A DNA stretch of 24,619 nt, taken from assembly GCA_964586775.1 (NCBI GenBank), contig CAZPJD010000018.1, forward strand, positions 1 to 24,619, written 5' to 3'. The notes under the pieces were generated by a model that ran no database searches, was not told where the DNA came from, and worked only from the letters and a program-made list of their open reading frames with translations. How positions within the stretch are numbered: the stretch's first letter is position 1; the number at the start of each line of letters is the position of its first letter. Both the position numbers and the translations under genes were made by a program. This document shows positions 1 to 8,703 of the stretch, piece after piece. Source of the DNA: JADLEX01 sp964586775. GTDB taxonomy: Bacteria > Lernaellota > Lernaellaia > JACKCT01.

Positions 1-1548
<1,548 letters not shown>

Positions 1549-1577
1549 GGGCGTCCTACTCTGTTACAAAACGCGTC

Positions 1578-2000
1578 TCATTCGGTCACGGTGAAATTCA
1601 GGGAACGGCGCTCGCCGCGGCGCTCGGGCACGCGGGGGGCGCGAACGGTCATGATGCCGTCGGCGAAGTGCGCGTCCACGCACGCCATGTCCACCGGCGC
1701 GGGAAGCTCCACCGACTTGCGGAACGGCCCCGCCGGGCGCTCGGCGATCAGAAACCGGCCGCCGCCGACCGGCGCGAACGACGCGCGCGTGCCGCCGAGT
1801 TCCAGGAAGCAGCGGTGGCCCGACAGGCGCAAACTGTCGGGCGCCGCTCCGGGGATCTCGAAACGCACCACCACCTCGGCTTCGCCCATCCAGATATCCG
1901 TCGGCACGTCCGCGGGGCGCGGCTCGATGCGGTCGAGCAGGCGCAGCAGGCGCGTCAGCTCCTCGCGGATCATGGCGAGGCTGGGATCGGAGCGGGTCAT
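1578..2000 (-). CDS. Hsp20/alpha-crystallin family small heat-shock protein (140 aa)
   Basis: This is probably an ATP-independent holdase chaperone that binds unfolding proteins in the cytosol. A short helical N-terminus (residues 1-35, MTRSDPSLAMIREELTRLL) leads into an alpha-crystallin beta-sandwich at about 36-140. Recognisable strands are WMGEAEVVVRFEIPGAAPDSLRL, split here at residues 37-59, then RKSVELPAPVD, ADGIMTVRAPR and a C-terminal SLNFTV. The A-x-x-x-G-I-M-T-V-x-x-P pattern (FADGIMTVRAPRVP) is the family signature. The ATG at 2000 has a GAGGA element about 10 nt upstream. The same frame is open for hundreds of codons further upstream, but that extension lies antisense to the clearly coding propeller gene and is rejected. 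Together with lon it forms a likely stress operon. The C-terminal I-x-I oligomerisation tail is not evident. Confidence 0.9.
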   Translation of the reverse strand: MTRSDPSLAMIREELTRLLRLLDRIEPRPADVPTDIWMGEAEVVVRFEIPGAAPDSLRLSGHRCFLELGGTRASFAPVGGGRFLIAERPAGPFRKSVELPAPVDMACVDAHFADGIMTVRAPRVPERRGERRSLNFTVTE

Positions 2001-2047
2001 GCGGCGAGTTGTCCTCGGTTTCGTATCGGCGTGCGCGTCCCGAAGGT

Positions 2048-2075
2048 TGAATGCGCGTCGCGACCGGATCAAGGG
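2048..2075 (-). promoter_or_regulatory. Possible heat-shock (sigma-32-like) promoter for hsp20-lon
   Basis: On the minus strand CCCTTGAT (2075-2068) resembles the sigma-32 -35 element. It is followed after 12 nt by CGCATTCA (2055-2048), a partial match to CCCCATNT. The spacer is one base shorter than the usual 13 and the -10 match is imperfect, so this is suggestive only. It lies about 50-75 nt upstream of the hsp20 start codon. Confidence 0.25.
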
Positions 2076-2207
2076 TATATCCTCTGCGCGCGAGGACGGC
2101 AACGCGGGGGTGCAACGATCGGCGTGACCATCCGCAACCTTCGGAACCGACAGTTTCATCCGGCACGAAAATTCGCTACCGTTTTCGGCACAGGCTCGGA
2201 GACGACC

Positions 2208-3845
2208 ATGGCTACGAACGGGCAGCTTTGCCAGTCGTGCGGCGCTTCGATTGGAACGGCGGACGAGATCTGCTCCGCGTGCGGTGCGAAAACCGCCGTC
2301 GCCGTGCGTCGCGAGGAAGCCGAGCGGGAGCTCGCGGCGCGGCTCGCATCGGCCCCCGAGCACCTCGCCGTCAAGATCCGCACGCTCCTCGCACGCCACG
2401 AGGACAACCCGCAATCGGTGGCGACGTGCATCCAGCTCTCCGGCGCGTTCGGCGAAGCGGCGATGAAGGACCTGGCGATCCGCTGGATGGAACGCGCGAT
2501 CGAGCTCGATCCCGCCAATAAGTTTCTGGAGCAGAAGCTGCGAACGCTCGTCGGCGGCGCGGAGCTTGCCGGGGATGCGCGCGAAGCGGCGCGCGAGGTG
2601 GAGCGCGCGTCCGCCTCGACGAAAAAGATCGTGCATCTCGTGGGAATCGCCGTTGCGGCGGCCTGCGCGATCGCCATCGGGGTCTTCGCGTATCGTGCGG
2701 CGTTTCCGTCGATCTATCGCGTGGCGGGTTTCGACAAGGAGGACGCGCTCTCGCCCAGGTTCGCGCCCGACGGACGTACCATCGCCTACGTGCGCGCGCC
2801 CAAGTTCACCGTCTTTGGCATCGTCGACGCCATGGCCGGCCACGACACGGGCGAGACGGCGCTCGAAGTGGCCGCGCCGGGCGAATCGCCGCGCCGAATC
2901 GTGTCGTCCGCCGACGGCGTGTTCCTCGATTACGCGTGGGTGCCGGGTACGGACGAGTTGTCGTACGTCGCCTACGATCGCGAGACGACGCGCCCGGTGC
3001 TGCACCGAGCGGGCGCGGACGGGTCGTCGCAAAACATCGCCAACACGATCGACTTCGCGTGGTCGCCCGATGGTCGGCGCGTAGCCTATGTCGCGCATTA
3101 CGACTGGGACGGCCCCGGCGCGCTGCACCCCGGGCAACAGGCGGGCGCGCTCTACGTGGCGGACGCCGACGGCGTGTCGCCGCGACAGGTGGCGGACCTG
3201 CGTTGCTCGCATCCCTCGTGGTCGCCCGACGGACGCATGATCGCGTTCCACGCCGAGCCGCGTTTCGATCAAATGGCGCGCGCCGTTGTCGGCGGCGACG
3301 AGGATATCCGCTTCGATCTCTACGTCGGCGACATCTATGTGCATCACCTCGATTCGGGCGAGACGCGGCGGCTGACGAACCGCGGCAAGGCGCAGCGCGC
3401 GGTCTTCACGCCCGATGCGAACCGCGTGGCGTATTTGGCGTACGCGGGCGACACCGAGAGCTTCGACAACGAGCTGCGCGTGGTCGGCATCGACGGCGCC
3501 GATGACCGCGTGCTGCTGGCGAAGGGTGACGGATACGAGGGGTTCCGCTCGTTCGCGTTTCATCCGGGCGGCGAGTGGCTCGTCTTCGAGGGTGTCTTTG
3601 TGAATCCCAACAAGCCCCGGGCCGCGTCGGCGCAATCCCCGCTCGGTCTCATCGGCGGGCAGACGAACTACGTGTCGGATCTGTTCGCGGTGCGTCTCGA
3701 CGGCAGCGGCCTGCACCGGCTACCCAAGCGCAAATTCGAGTACCGGCGCGGGCCGAGTTTTTCGCCCGATGGCACAAAGCTCGCGTTCGAGGTGGAGTTT
3801 CTGGAGATGCGCCGCGAGGCGTGGGCGATGAAATGGGAGGACTGA
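2208..3845 (+). CDS. Zinc-ribbon, single-TM, TolB/PD40 beta-propeller protein (545 aa)
   Basis: The ATG at 2208 has GGAG at 2198-2201 with 6 nt spacing. The N-terminus is a zinc ribbon with cysteines at 8, 11, 22 and 25 (CQSCG ... CSACG). Next comes a short helical, TPR-like segment at about 45-120 containing MERAIELDPANKFLEQKL, then one transmembrane helix at about 141-163. The remainder resembles a TolB/WD40-like (PD40) beta-propeller, shown by repeated blades such as SPRFAPDGRTIAYV, FAWSPDGRRVAYVAH, HPSWSPDGRMIAFH and GPSFSPDGTKLAFE. The topology implied is zinc ribbon and TPR-like part in the cytosol with the propeller in the periplasm. No specific function is recognised. Such propellers usually bind proteins or polymers. 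The gene is followed 34 nt later by the rhomboid gene, so the two probably share a transcript. Confidence 0.85.
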   Translation: MATNGQLCQSCGASIGTADEICSACGAKTAVAVRREEAERELAARLASAPEHLAVKIRTLLARHEDNPQSVATCIQLSGAFGEAAMKDLAIRWMERAIELDPANKFLEQKLRTLVGGAELAGDAREAAREVERASASTKKIVHLVGIAVAAACAIAIGVFAYRAAFPSIYRVAGFDKEDALSPRFAPDGRTIAYVRAPKFTVFGIVDAMAGHDTGETALEVAAPGESPRRIVSSADGVFLDYAWVPGTDELSYVAYDRETTRPVLHRAGADGSSQNIANTIDFAWSPDGRRVAYVAHYDWDGPGALHPGQQAGALYVADADGVSPRQVADLRCSHPSWSPDGRMIAFHAEPRFDQMARAVVGGDEDIRFDLYVGDIYVHHLDSGETRRLTNRGKAQRAVFTPDANRVAYLAYAGDTESFDNELRVVGIDGADDRVLLAKGDGYEGFRSFAFHPGGEWLVFEGVFVNPNKPRAASAQSPLGLIGGQTNYVSDLFAVRLDGSGLHRLPKRKFEYRRGPSFSPDGTKLAFEVEFLEMRREAWAMKWED

Positions 3846-3879
3846 GGCGCGACGCGCGCGACGCGCGGCGGGAGGCGGC

Positions 3880-5388
3880 GTGTTTCTGATCGTCCCCGTG
3901 GGGCACGACGAGGCCCGGGTGCGCCACCTGCCGATCGCGACGATCGCGATCGTGCTCGTCAACGTCGTCGTCTTCGCCCTGACGATCGGCACGATCAACG
4001 CGCAACAGGAGAAGATCGCCGCGACGCGCGAGGCGCTGGACGCGCTGAAGATGCGCGCGTTTCTGGAACTGGAGGGCGGCGGTGCGCGCGGCATGGGCGC
4101 GATGGCGAACGTCATCGTCGATGCCAAGGCGCGCAACCTGCACGATTTGAGCGAGAAGGTTCGCGCGCGTGTCGACGATTTCTGGACCGCGTTCACGGCC
4201 GGCGAAAAAGTCTCCGAGCACCATCCGCTTTTCGTGGAATATCGGGGGCTCACCGAAACGCTCGCCCGCGCGATGCGCGAATCCATCGTTTCGCGCTGGG
4301 GCCTCGTGCCCGCCGAGTGGTCGTTCGTAAACGCGATCACGAGCACGTTCCTGCACGGCGGCGTCGTGCACATCATCGGCAACATGCTGCTGCTCGTGCT
4401 CGCCGGGGCCGTGCTCGAGGACGTGCTGGGTATCGCGATCTTCGTCGCGATCTACCTTGCGGCGGGGCTCGCGGGGGCGGGCGCGCACGCACTGGCGGCC
4501 GCCGGATCCATCGAGCCGTGCATCGGCGCGTCGGGCGCGGTGGCCGGGCTCATGGGTGCGTTTATGGTGCGGTTTTTTCGCGCGAAGATCCGGTTTTGGT
4601 ACTTCGTGCTCATCATCTTTCGCCCGATCTGGGGCACCGTGGCGCTGCCGGCCTTCGTGGTGCTGCCCATCTGGTTCGCGACGCAGGTCGCACAGGGCGC
4701 GGGATTCGCCCTGGAGGCCGACAACGTCGCCTACATGGCGCACGTGGGCGGATTCGCGCTGGGCGTCGCCGTCGCGGGTGCGATGCGGCTTTTCGGCGTC
4801 GGTCGCGAGAGCGCGGGCGAAGAGGCCGACGCCGAGATTCGCGAGATCCGCGAGCACGCGATGAACAAGAGCGCCGAGTACCTGGCCGCGCATCGCGCGC
4901 TCACCGAGGGGCGGTTCGACGACGCGGTCGCCTTGCTGACGCTGTTGCTCGAACAGCGGTCCGAGAGCGTGACGACCCGCCTGTCGCTCGTGCGCGCGCT
5001 GCTGGCCGCGGGGCGCGACCGCGAGGCGGGCGATCAGGCGCAGGCTCTCGCGAGTCGTCTGGGCGAGGCCGGGAATCTGCCCCTGCTGCGCGAGCTCGCC
5101 GACTCGCTCGGCCACGCAACGCACCTGGGCGAAGTGGCGGCGCGCGTGGTTTTTCAGGCGGCGAGGGCCTTCGACGAGCGGAAGGACTATATCGAGGCGC
5201 TGCGCCGTTACGACGACTTCGTCGCCCGCTTTCCCGATTCGCCGCTCGCGCCCAAGGCGCTCTACCGCGCCGTCGCGATCGCCCGCGACCAAATGCACGA
5301 TGCGGCGGGCGCGCACGAGCGCGGCGCTCAGCTTCACGAGCGCTACGCCAATCATCCGCTGGCGGCGGAGCTTCGATCGAGATCGTAG
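3880..5388 (+). CDS. Rhomboid family intramembrane serine protease with TPR-like C-terminus (502 aa)
   Basis: Rhomboids cleave membrane proteins within or near transmembrane helices. The start is a GTG at 3880, with GGAGG at 3871-3875. The first TM is at about 17-38, followed by an unusually long hydrophilic, helical segment (about 40-138), then WGLVPAEW. The catalytic elements are intact: the oxyanion region FLHGGVVHIIGNM (H164 and N168 in H-x-x-x-N), nucleophile S218 in GASGAVAG, and H288 in AHVGGFALG. The loop MVRFFRAKIRFWY is also seen in family members. After the last TM (about 285-305), residues 320-502 are helical with TPR-like pairs (EGRFDDAVALLTLLLEQ, KDYIEALRRYDDFVARFPDSPLAPKALY). 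The insertion between TM1 and the catalytic core and the TPR tail make it longer than a minimal rhomboid. The substrate is unknown; the adjacent membrane-anchored propeller protein is a candidate partner by context only. Confidence 0.92.
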   Translation: MFLIVPVGHDEARVRHLPIATIAIVLVNVVVFALTIGTINAQQEKIAATREALDALKMRAFLELEGGGARGMGAMANVIVDAKARNLHDLSEKVRARVDDFWTAFTAGEKVSEHHPLFVEYRGLTETLARAMRESIVSRWGLVPAEWSFVNAITSTFLHGGVVHIIGNMLLLVLAGAVLEDVLGIAIFVAIYLAAGLAGAGAHALAAAGSIEPCIGASGAVAGLMGAFMVRFFRAKIRFWYFVLIIFRPIWGTVALPAFVVLPIWFATQVAQGAGFALEADNVAYMAHVGGFALGVAVAGAMRLFGVGRESAGEEADAEIREIREHAMNKSAEYLAAHRALTEGRFDDAVALLTLLLEQRSESVTTRLSLVRALLAAGRDREAGDQAQALASRLGEAGNLPLLRELADSLGHATHLGEVAARVVFQAARAFDERKDYIEALRRYDDFVARFPDSPLAPKALYRAVAIARDQMHDAAGAHERGAQLHERYANHPLAAELRSRS

Positions 5389-5544
5389 TGCGGTGCGCGT
5401 GTAGCGAAAGATTGGATATCCACATCAAAATCTCTTGCCTTTTGGTTTTTCCGGGAGCATCCTCAATCACTATTTGAGAACACGTTCGGATCATTCCGAC
5501 GTACTTTCGGGTTCGTGCGATCTTTTATTGGGAGGGAGATGGTC
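5389..5544. other. AT-richer intergenic region with small inverted repeats
   Basis: This 156-nt gap is noticeably more AT-rich than the surrounding genes. It contains CTCAA/TTGAG arms (5462-5466 and 5474-5478) and an imperfect stem CGTTCGGA-TCAT-TCCGACG (5483-5501, one bulged T). Neither is followed by a convincing T-run. The region probably carries the promoter of the next gene, but no clear -35/-10 pair is visible. Confidence 0.4.
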
Positions 5545-6186
5545 ATGGCGACTCACGTTGCTGAGGGCGAGCGTCTGCCCTTGACGCAGGTCTATGCGAT
5601 GGTTCGGGGCATGATCGAAGCGGGTAAATCCGACGACGCGATCGTGGCGGAGCTCGGCGCACAGGGCATGGCACACGATCAAGCGGCAAACATCGTTCAT
5701 TCGGTCCACGGCCAGGTCGGACGATCGATGTCATCCACGCCGATCACCGCGCAGGGGTCCGGCAACATCCTGTTGGCGACGATGCTCGGCGCGGGCGCGG
5801 CGGTCATTTCCGGCATCGTTTGGGGGCTCATCACCGTCACCACCCACTACGAGATCGGATACGTGGCATGGGGCGTGGGGCTCGCGTGCGGCCTCGCCGT
5901 ATCGTTCGGCTCGGGCCGCGCGGGTGGCACGGCGCTTCAGGCGGTGGCCGTGATCGCAAGCCTGGCGGGCATCGCCATCGGCAAGTACGTCGCGTTCGTC
6001 GACGCCCTCAAGACGCAGATCACCGAGGAGGTCGGCCCCGAGGTCGCCGTACAGGTGACCTATTTTTCGTCGAAGGTCTTCGCGACGCTCTTCGAGAATC
6101 TGGGTTCGGTCTTCGGCCTATACGATCTTTTGTGGGTCGCGCTGGCGGTGTCGACGGCGTTCAAGCTCAACGCGCGGCGGGAGTAG
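5545..6186 (+). CDS. Small multi-pass membrane protein of unknown function (213 aa)
   Basis: The ATG at 5545 is chosen because a strong GGAGG (5531-5535) lies 9 nt upstream. An in-frame ATG at 5539 and a GTG at 5515 are the alternatives. Residues 1-60 are soluble and helical (VYAMVRGMIEAGKSDDAIVAELGAQG), followed by a short linker. Four hydrophobic segments follow: ILLATMLGAGAAVISGIVWG, then IGYVAWGVGLACGLAVSFGSG, then LQAVAVIASLAGIAIGKYVA, and a last one near the C-terminus (LLWVALAVSTAF). The N-terminal module looks like a small protein-binding helical bundle, but I do not recognise the family. The gene converges on the potassium-transport operon with only 11 nt between stop codons. Confidence 0.8.
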   Translation: MATHVAEGERLPLTQVYAMVRGMIEAGKSDDAIVAELGAQGMAHDQAANIVHSVHGQVGRSMSSTPITAQGSGNILLATMLGAGAAVISGIVWGLITVTTHYEIGYVAWGVGLACGLAVSFGSGRAGGTALQAVAVIASLAGIAIGKYVAFVDALKTQITEEVGPEVAVQVTYFSSKVFATLFENLGSVFGLYDLLWVALAVSTAFKLNARRE

Positions 6187-6197
6187 ACGGTCGCGCG

Positions 6198-6899
6198 TTA
6201 CCGCGCCGAATCGACCGCGTTCTCGGCGACGAAGGTGCGCAGGTTCGTCGTCTTGCCGAGCAACAGCATCGTATCGCCCGCGCGTAGCGGCTGGCCCGGC
6301 GGCGGGGTGATCTGCGTCTCCACCACCGCGCCCTCCGCGGTGCGCATTTTGATGCCGATCACGTAGATCTCATACTGGTTGCGCAGGCGCAGATCGACGA
6401 GCGACTTGCCGTCCCACGCGGCGGGAACGGGGAACTCGATGATCTCGGCGTCGGCCGAGAGCGGGATGTTGTCGACCAGATTCGGCCGGGTGATGCGCCG
6501 GAACAAGTGGTCGGCGGTGTCGCGCTCGGGGAAAACCACGATGTGCGCGCCGAGCTCGGCCAGCGCCTCGGCTTTTTCCTCGGTGTCGGCCTGCGTGATG
6601 ATCTGCTCGACGCTGCTGTGCTTCTTGAGCTGGTTGACGAGCAGCACGGCCACGTCGAAGGAGCGGCGCATGGCGGCGATCGCCGTCTGCACGTTGAAGA
6701 ACCCCAGGCGGAACATCACGTCCCAGTCGGTGACGTTGGCGCACACGGCGCGCGTGACGTGGGGCGAGACGCGCTTGACGAGATTCTCGTCCTGATCGCA
6801 GGCGAGCACGGTGTATCCAGCCTCGTACAGCGACTGCGCCATGCGGTATCCGAAGCGCGAGAGCCCGAAGACCGCGAAAGTCCGATTGCCGTTCGACAT
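6198..6899 (-). CDS. TrkA/KtrA-type RCK regulatory subunit of K+ uptake system (233 aa)
   Basis: This is a cytosolic nucleotide-binding subunit that gates the TrkH/KtrB channel encoded just upstream. The ATG at 6899 has a strong GGAGGAG with about 5 nt spacing. The RCK_N Rossmann fold starts at residue 8 with VFGLSRFG. The glycine motif reads G12-L-S-R-F-G17, with serine in place of the middle glycine seen in many relatives. D35 at the end of strand 2 (ACDQDEN) is suitable for NAD/ATP ribose contact. A second conserved part, AVLLVNQLKKHSSVEQIITQ, ends near residue 103. An RCK_C (TrkA-C) domain covers about 150-222 (IIEFPVPAAWDGKSLVDLRL ... LRAGDTMLLLG). Its size fits single-RCK KtrA/TrkA forms (about 220 aa) rather than E. 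coli TrkA (458 aa, duplicated). It lies 26 nt downstream of the channel gene. Confidence 0.93.
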   Translation of the reverse strand: MSNGNRTFAVFGLSRFGYRMAQSLYEAGYTVLACDQDENLVKRVSPHVTRAVCANVTDWDVMFRLGFFNVQTAIAAMRRSFDVAVLLVNQLKKHSSVEQIITQADTEEKAEALAELGAHIVVFPERDTADHLFRRITRPNLVDNIPLSADAEIIEFPVPAAWDGKSLVDLRLRNQYEIYVIGIKMRTAEGAVVETQITPPPGQPLRAGDTMLLLGKTTNLRTFVAENAVDSAR

Positions 6900-6925
6900 G
6901 ATTTCTCCTCCCGACTCGCGGGACG

Positions 6926-8320
6926 CTAACCCGTCAGCACTTCCTCTTCGGGATACACGTACGCCCACTCGGGCTTTTCGCCAATGATCGACGACGCCAG
7001 CACCAACGGCCCGACGCGCCCGACGAACATCATGAGAATCAGCACGCAGTGACCCGAGGGCGTGAAATACGGCGTCAGCCCCGTCGAGAGCCCGACGGTT
7101 CCGATCGCACTGACGACCTCGAACAGGTGACCGAGGAAGAATCCCCGACTCTCGGCGTGCGGCATCGCTCCGAACTCCGTGAGCTGAAGCAGCAGCATGC
7201 CGGTGAACGCGATCGACGCCTGCAACGTGGCCACGGCGAGCGCCTTGGACACCTGCGCGTGCGGGATGCTGCGTCCGCCGACCTCGACACGCGGGCGGTT
7301 GTTGATCCACGAACGCACGAGATTGACGACGATCACCGCGGTCGTGGTCTTCACGCCGCCGCCGGTGGACGCGGGCGACGCGCCGATGAACATGAGAAAG
7401 ATGACGAACAGGAGTGTGGCGTTCGTGAGCTGCCCGGTGTCGACCGTGTTGAATCCCGCGGTGCGCGACGTCACGGAGATGAACGTCGCCGAGAGAATCT
7501 TTTCAGGCCACGGCATCTGAAACGCCGGTCCGTGCCACTCCATGGCGAGGATGATCGCCGCGCCACCGAAGATCAGCACTGCCGTCGTCACGACGACGAC
7601 GCGCGTGTGCAGCGAGAGATTCCAGCGTTTCTGCCGCCGCTTGCGCGCGAGCATCCACCCGCCGACCTCGACGGCGACGACGTACCCGATACCGCCCAGC
7701 ACGATGAGCGCCATGATCGTGACGTTGACGAGCCAGTCGCCGCGATACGACATCAGATTGTCGGAGAGCAGCCCGAATCCCGCGTTGCAAAACGCCGAGA
7801 CGGAGTGGAACACCGCCATCCACAGCGCCTTGGCGAAACCGTGATCCCAGACGAAGCGGGTGAACAACGCGGCCGCGCCAATGGCTTCGACCGCCGCGGT
7901 GAACACCACGATGCGCTTGAGAAACGCGCCGGGCGCGACCTGCGCCACGTCGCCCATGGTGTCGCGCATGATGAGCCCGCCGTGGAGCGTCACGCGTCCG
8001 CGCAAAAAAAGCAAAATCCAGTTCGAAAGCGTGAGTACGCCCAGGCCGCCGATCTGGATCAGCAAGAGCAGCAGGACCTGCCCGGCGGCGGTCAACTCGC
8101 GACCGATATCGATGATCGAAAGGCCTGTCACACACACGGCGCTCGTGGACGTGAACGCCGCGACGAGCCAAGGCGCGCGCGTCATTGCATCGCTGAACCC
8201 AAAGACGCGAAGCCCGATCGTGCCGACGATGATCGCGGCCGCGAACGTCAAGACGACCTGCAGGGCCGGGCGATAACGCACGGGCGAAAGACTCCGGGTG
8301 TCGTGAAAAATCCGCAACAC
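6926..8320 (-). CDS. TrkH/KtrB-type potassium uptake channel subunit (464 aa)
   Basis: This inner-membrane K+ (or Na+/K+) translocating subunit has four membrane-pore-membrane repeats. The four filter segments are visible: CVTGLS (63-68), CNAGFG (178-183), RTAGFN (286-291) and TVGLST (408-413). A glycine at the key filter position is present in all four. The signature IGGLGVLTL (90-98) and the intramembrane loop GASPASTGGGVKTTT (313-327) of the third repeat are also present. The length matches KtrB (about 450 aa). The start is a GTG at 8320 (TTG is the next codon). No good Shine-Dalgarno sequence is visible, so the exact start is uncertain. It is followed by the RCK regulator in the same operon and reads divergently from the lipoprotein gene. 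An inverted repeat at 8390-8416 lies upstream of it. Confidence 0.94.
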   Translation of the reverse strand: MLRIFHDTRSLSPVRYRPALQVVLTFAAAIIVGTIGLRVFGFSDAMTRAPWLVAAFTSTSAVCVTGLSIIDIGRELTAAGQVLLLLLIQIGGLGVLTLSNWILLFLRGRVTLHGGLIMRDTMGDVAQVAPGAFLKRIVVFTAAVEAIGAAALFTRFVWDHGFAKALWMAVFHSVSAFCNAGFGLLSDNLMSYRGDWLVNVTIMALIVLGGIGYVVAVEVGGWMLARKRRQKRWNLSLHTRVVVVTTAVLIFGGAAIILAMEWHGPAFQMPWPEKILSATFISVTSRTAGFNTVDTGQLTNATLLFVIFLMFIGASPASTGGGVKTTTAVIVVNLVRSWINNRPRVEVGGRSIPHAQVSKALAVATLQASIAFTGMLLLQLTEFGAMPHAESRGFFLGHLFEVVSAIGTVGLSTGLTPYFTPSGHCVLILMMFVGRVGPLVLASSIIGEKPEWAYVYPEEEVLTG

Positions 8321-8703
8321 CCCTAACCCGGCGGGAGCCCCGCGTCAATCGAAATCGATTCGATCCGAGCTTGGGTCGATCCCGCCATGACTGACCATTT
8401 CGATAAATCGGTCAGTATTTTTGTGAAAATCATTACGATAACGGTTGTCCTCGCCGTGAATTCACGGCCCGACAACGCTGTCACGTTCGGTTGGAACCGC
8501 AATTTCGCGGCCTCGGGGATTGCTTGAACGGCTTCCAAAACCAAAATCGGAATCCGGTCAGAAATGGCTATACTCCCTTTGGGAAACCGTGCTAAGATCC
8601 GCTTGAGCAACGCAGGGGTGCACGCGGGAGCGACCCGGATTCGGGATCGCTTCACCGCGCCCCGCGAAAGGTCTGTAGAATTCGGGACGGAACGGAGAGA
8701 GCG
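8321..8703. other. Divergent intergenic region, 383 nt, no gene seen
   Basis: This region separates the K+ uptake operon (minus) from the lipoprotein gene (plus) and must carry both promoters. It is less GC-rich than the genes. It holds the inverted repeat at 8390-8416, a second copy of GGTCAG at 8556-8561, and TATACT at 8569-8574 as a possible -10 box without a convincing -35. No small coding frame with a ribosome-binding site stands out. Confidence 0.5.
8390..8416. promoter_or_regulatory. Inverted repeat, possible operator upstream of K+ uptake operon
   Basis: The arms ACTGACC and GGTCAGT are perfect complements. They continue inward with ATTT/AAAT after one unpaired C, around a central CGAT. 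The right arm is followed by TATTTTT, so on the plus strand it could also act as a weak hairpin terminator. The spacing and symmetry also suit a dimeric repressor site (for example TetR type), placed about 70 nt upstream of the channel gene start. No regulator gene is adjacent. Confidence 0.35.

Noticed and set aside
1578..3716. Extension of the Hsp20 frame to a 712-codon minus-strand protein
   Set aside because: The extra 570 codons lie antisense to the propeller gene, which has zinc-ribbon, TM and repeated blade motifs. Hsp20 proteins are about 140-160 residues, and the ATG at 2000 has a ribosome-binding site.
8390..8424. Plus-strand rho-independent terminator from the dyad followed by TATTTTT
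   Set aside because: No plus-strand gene ends just upstream (the flanking gene reads away on the minus strand), so an operator is the more economical reading; recorded as such with low confidence.
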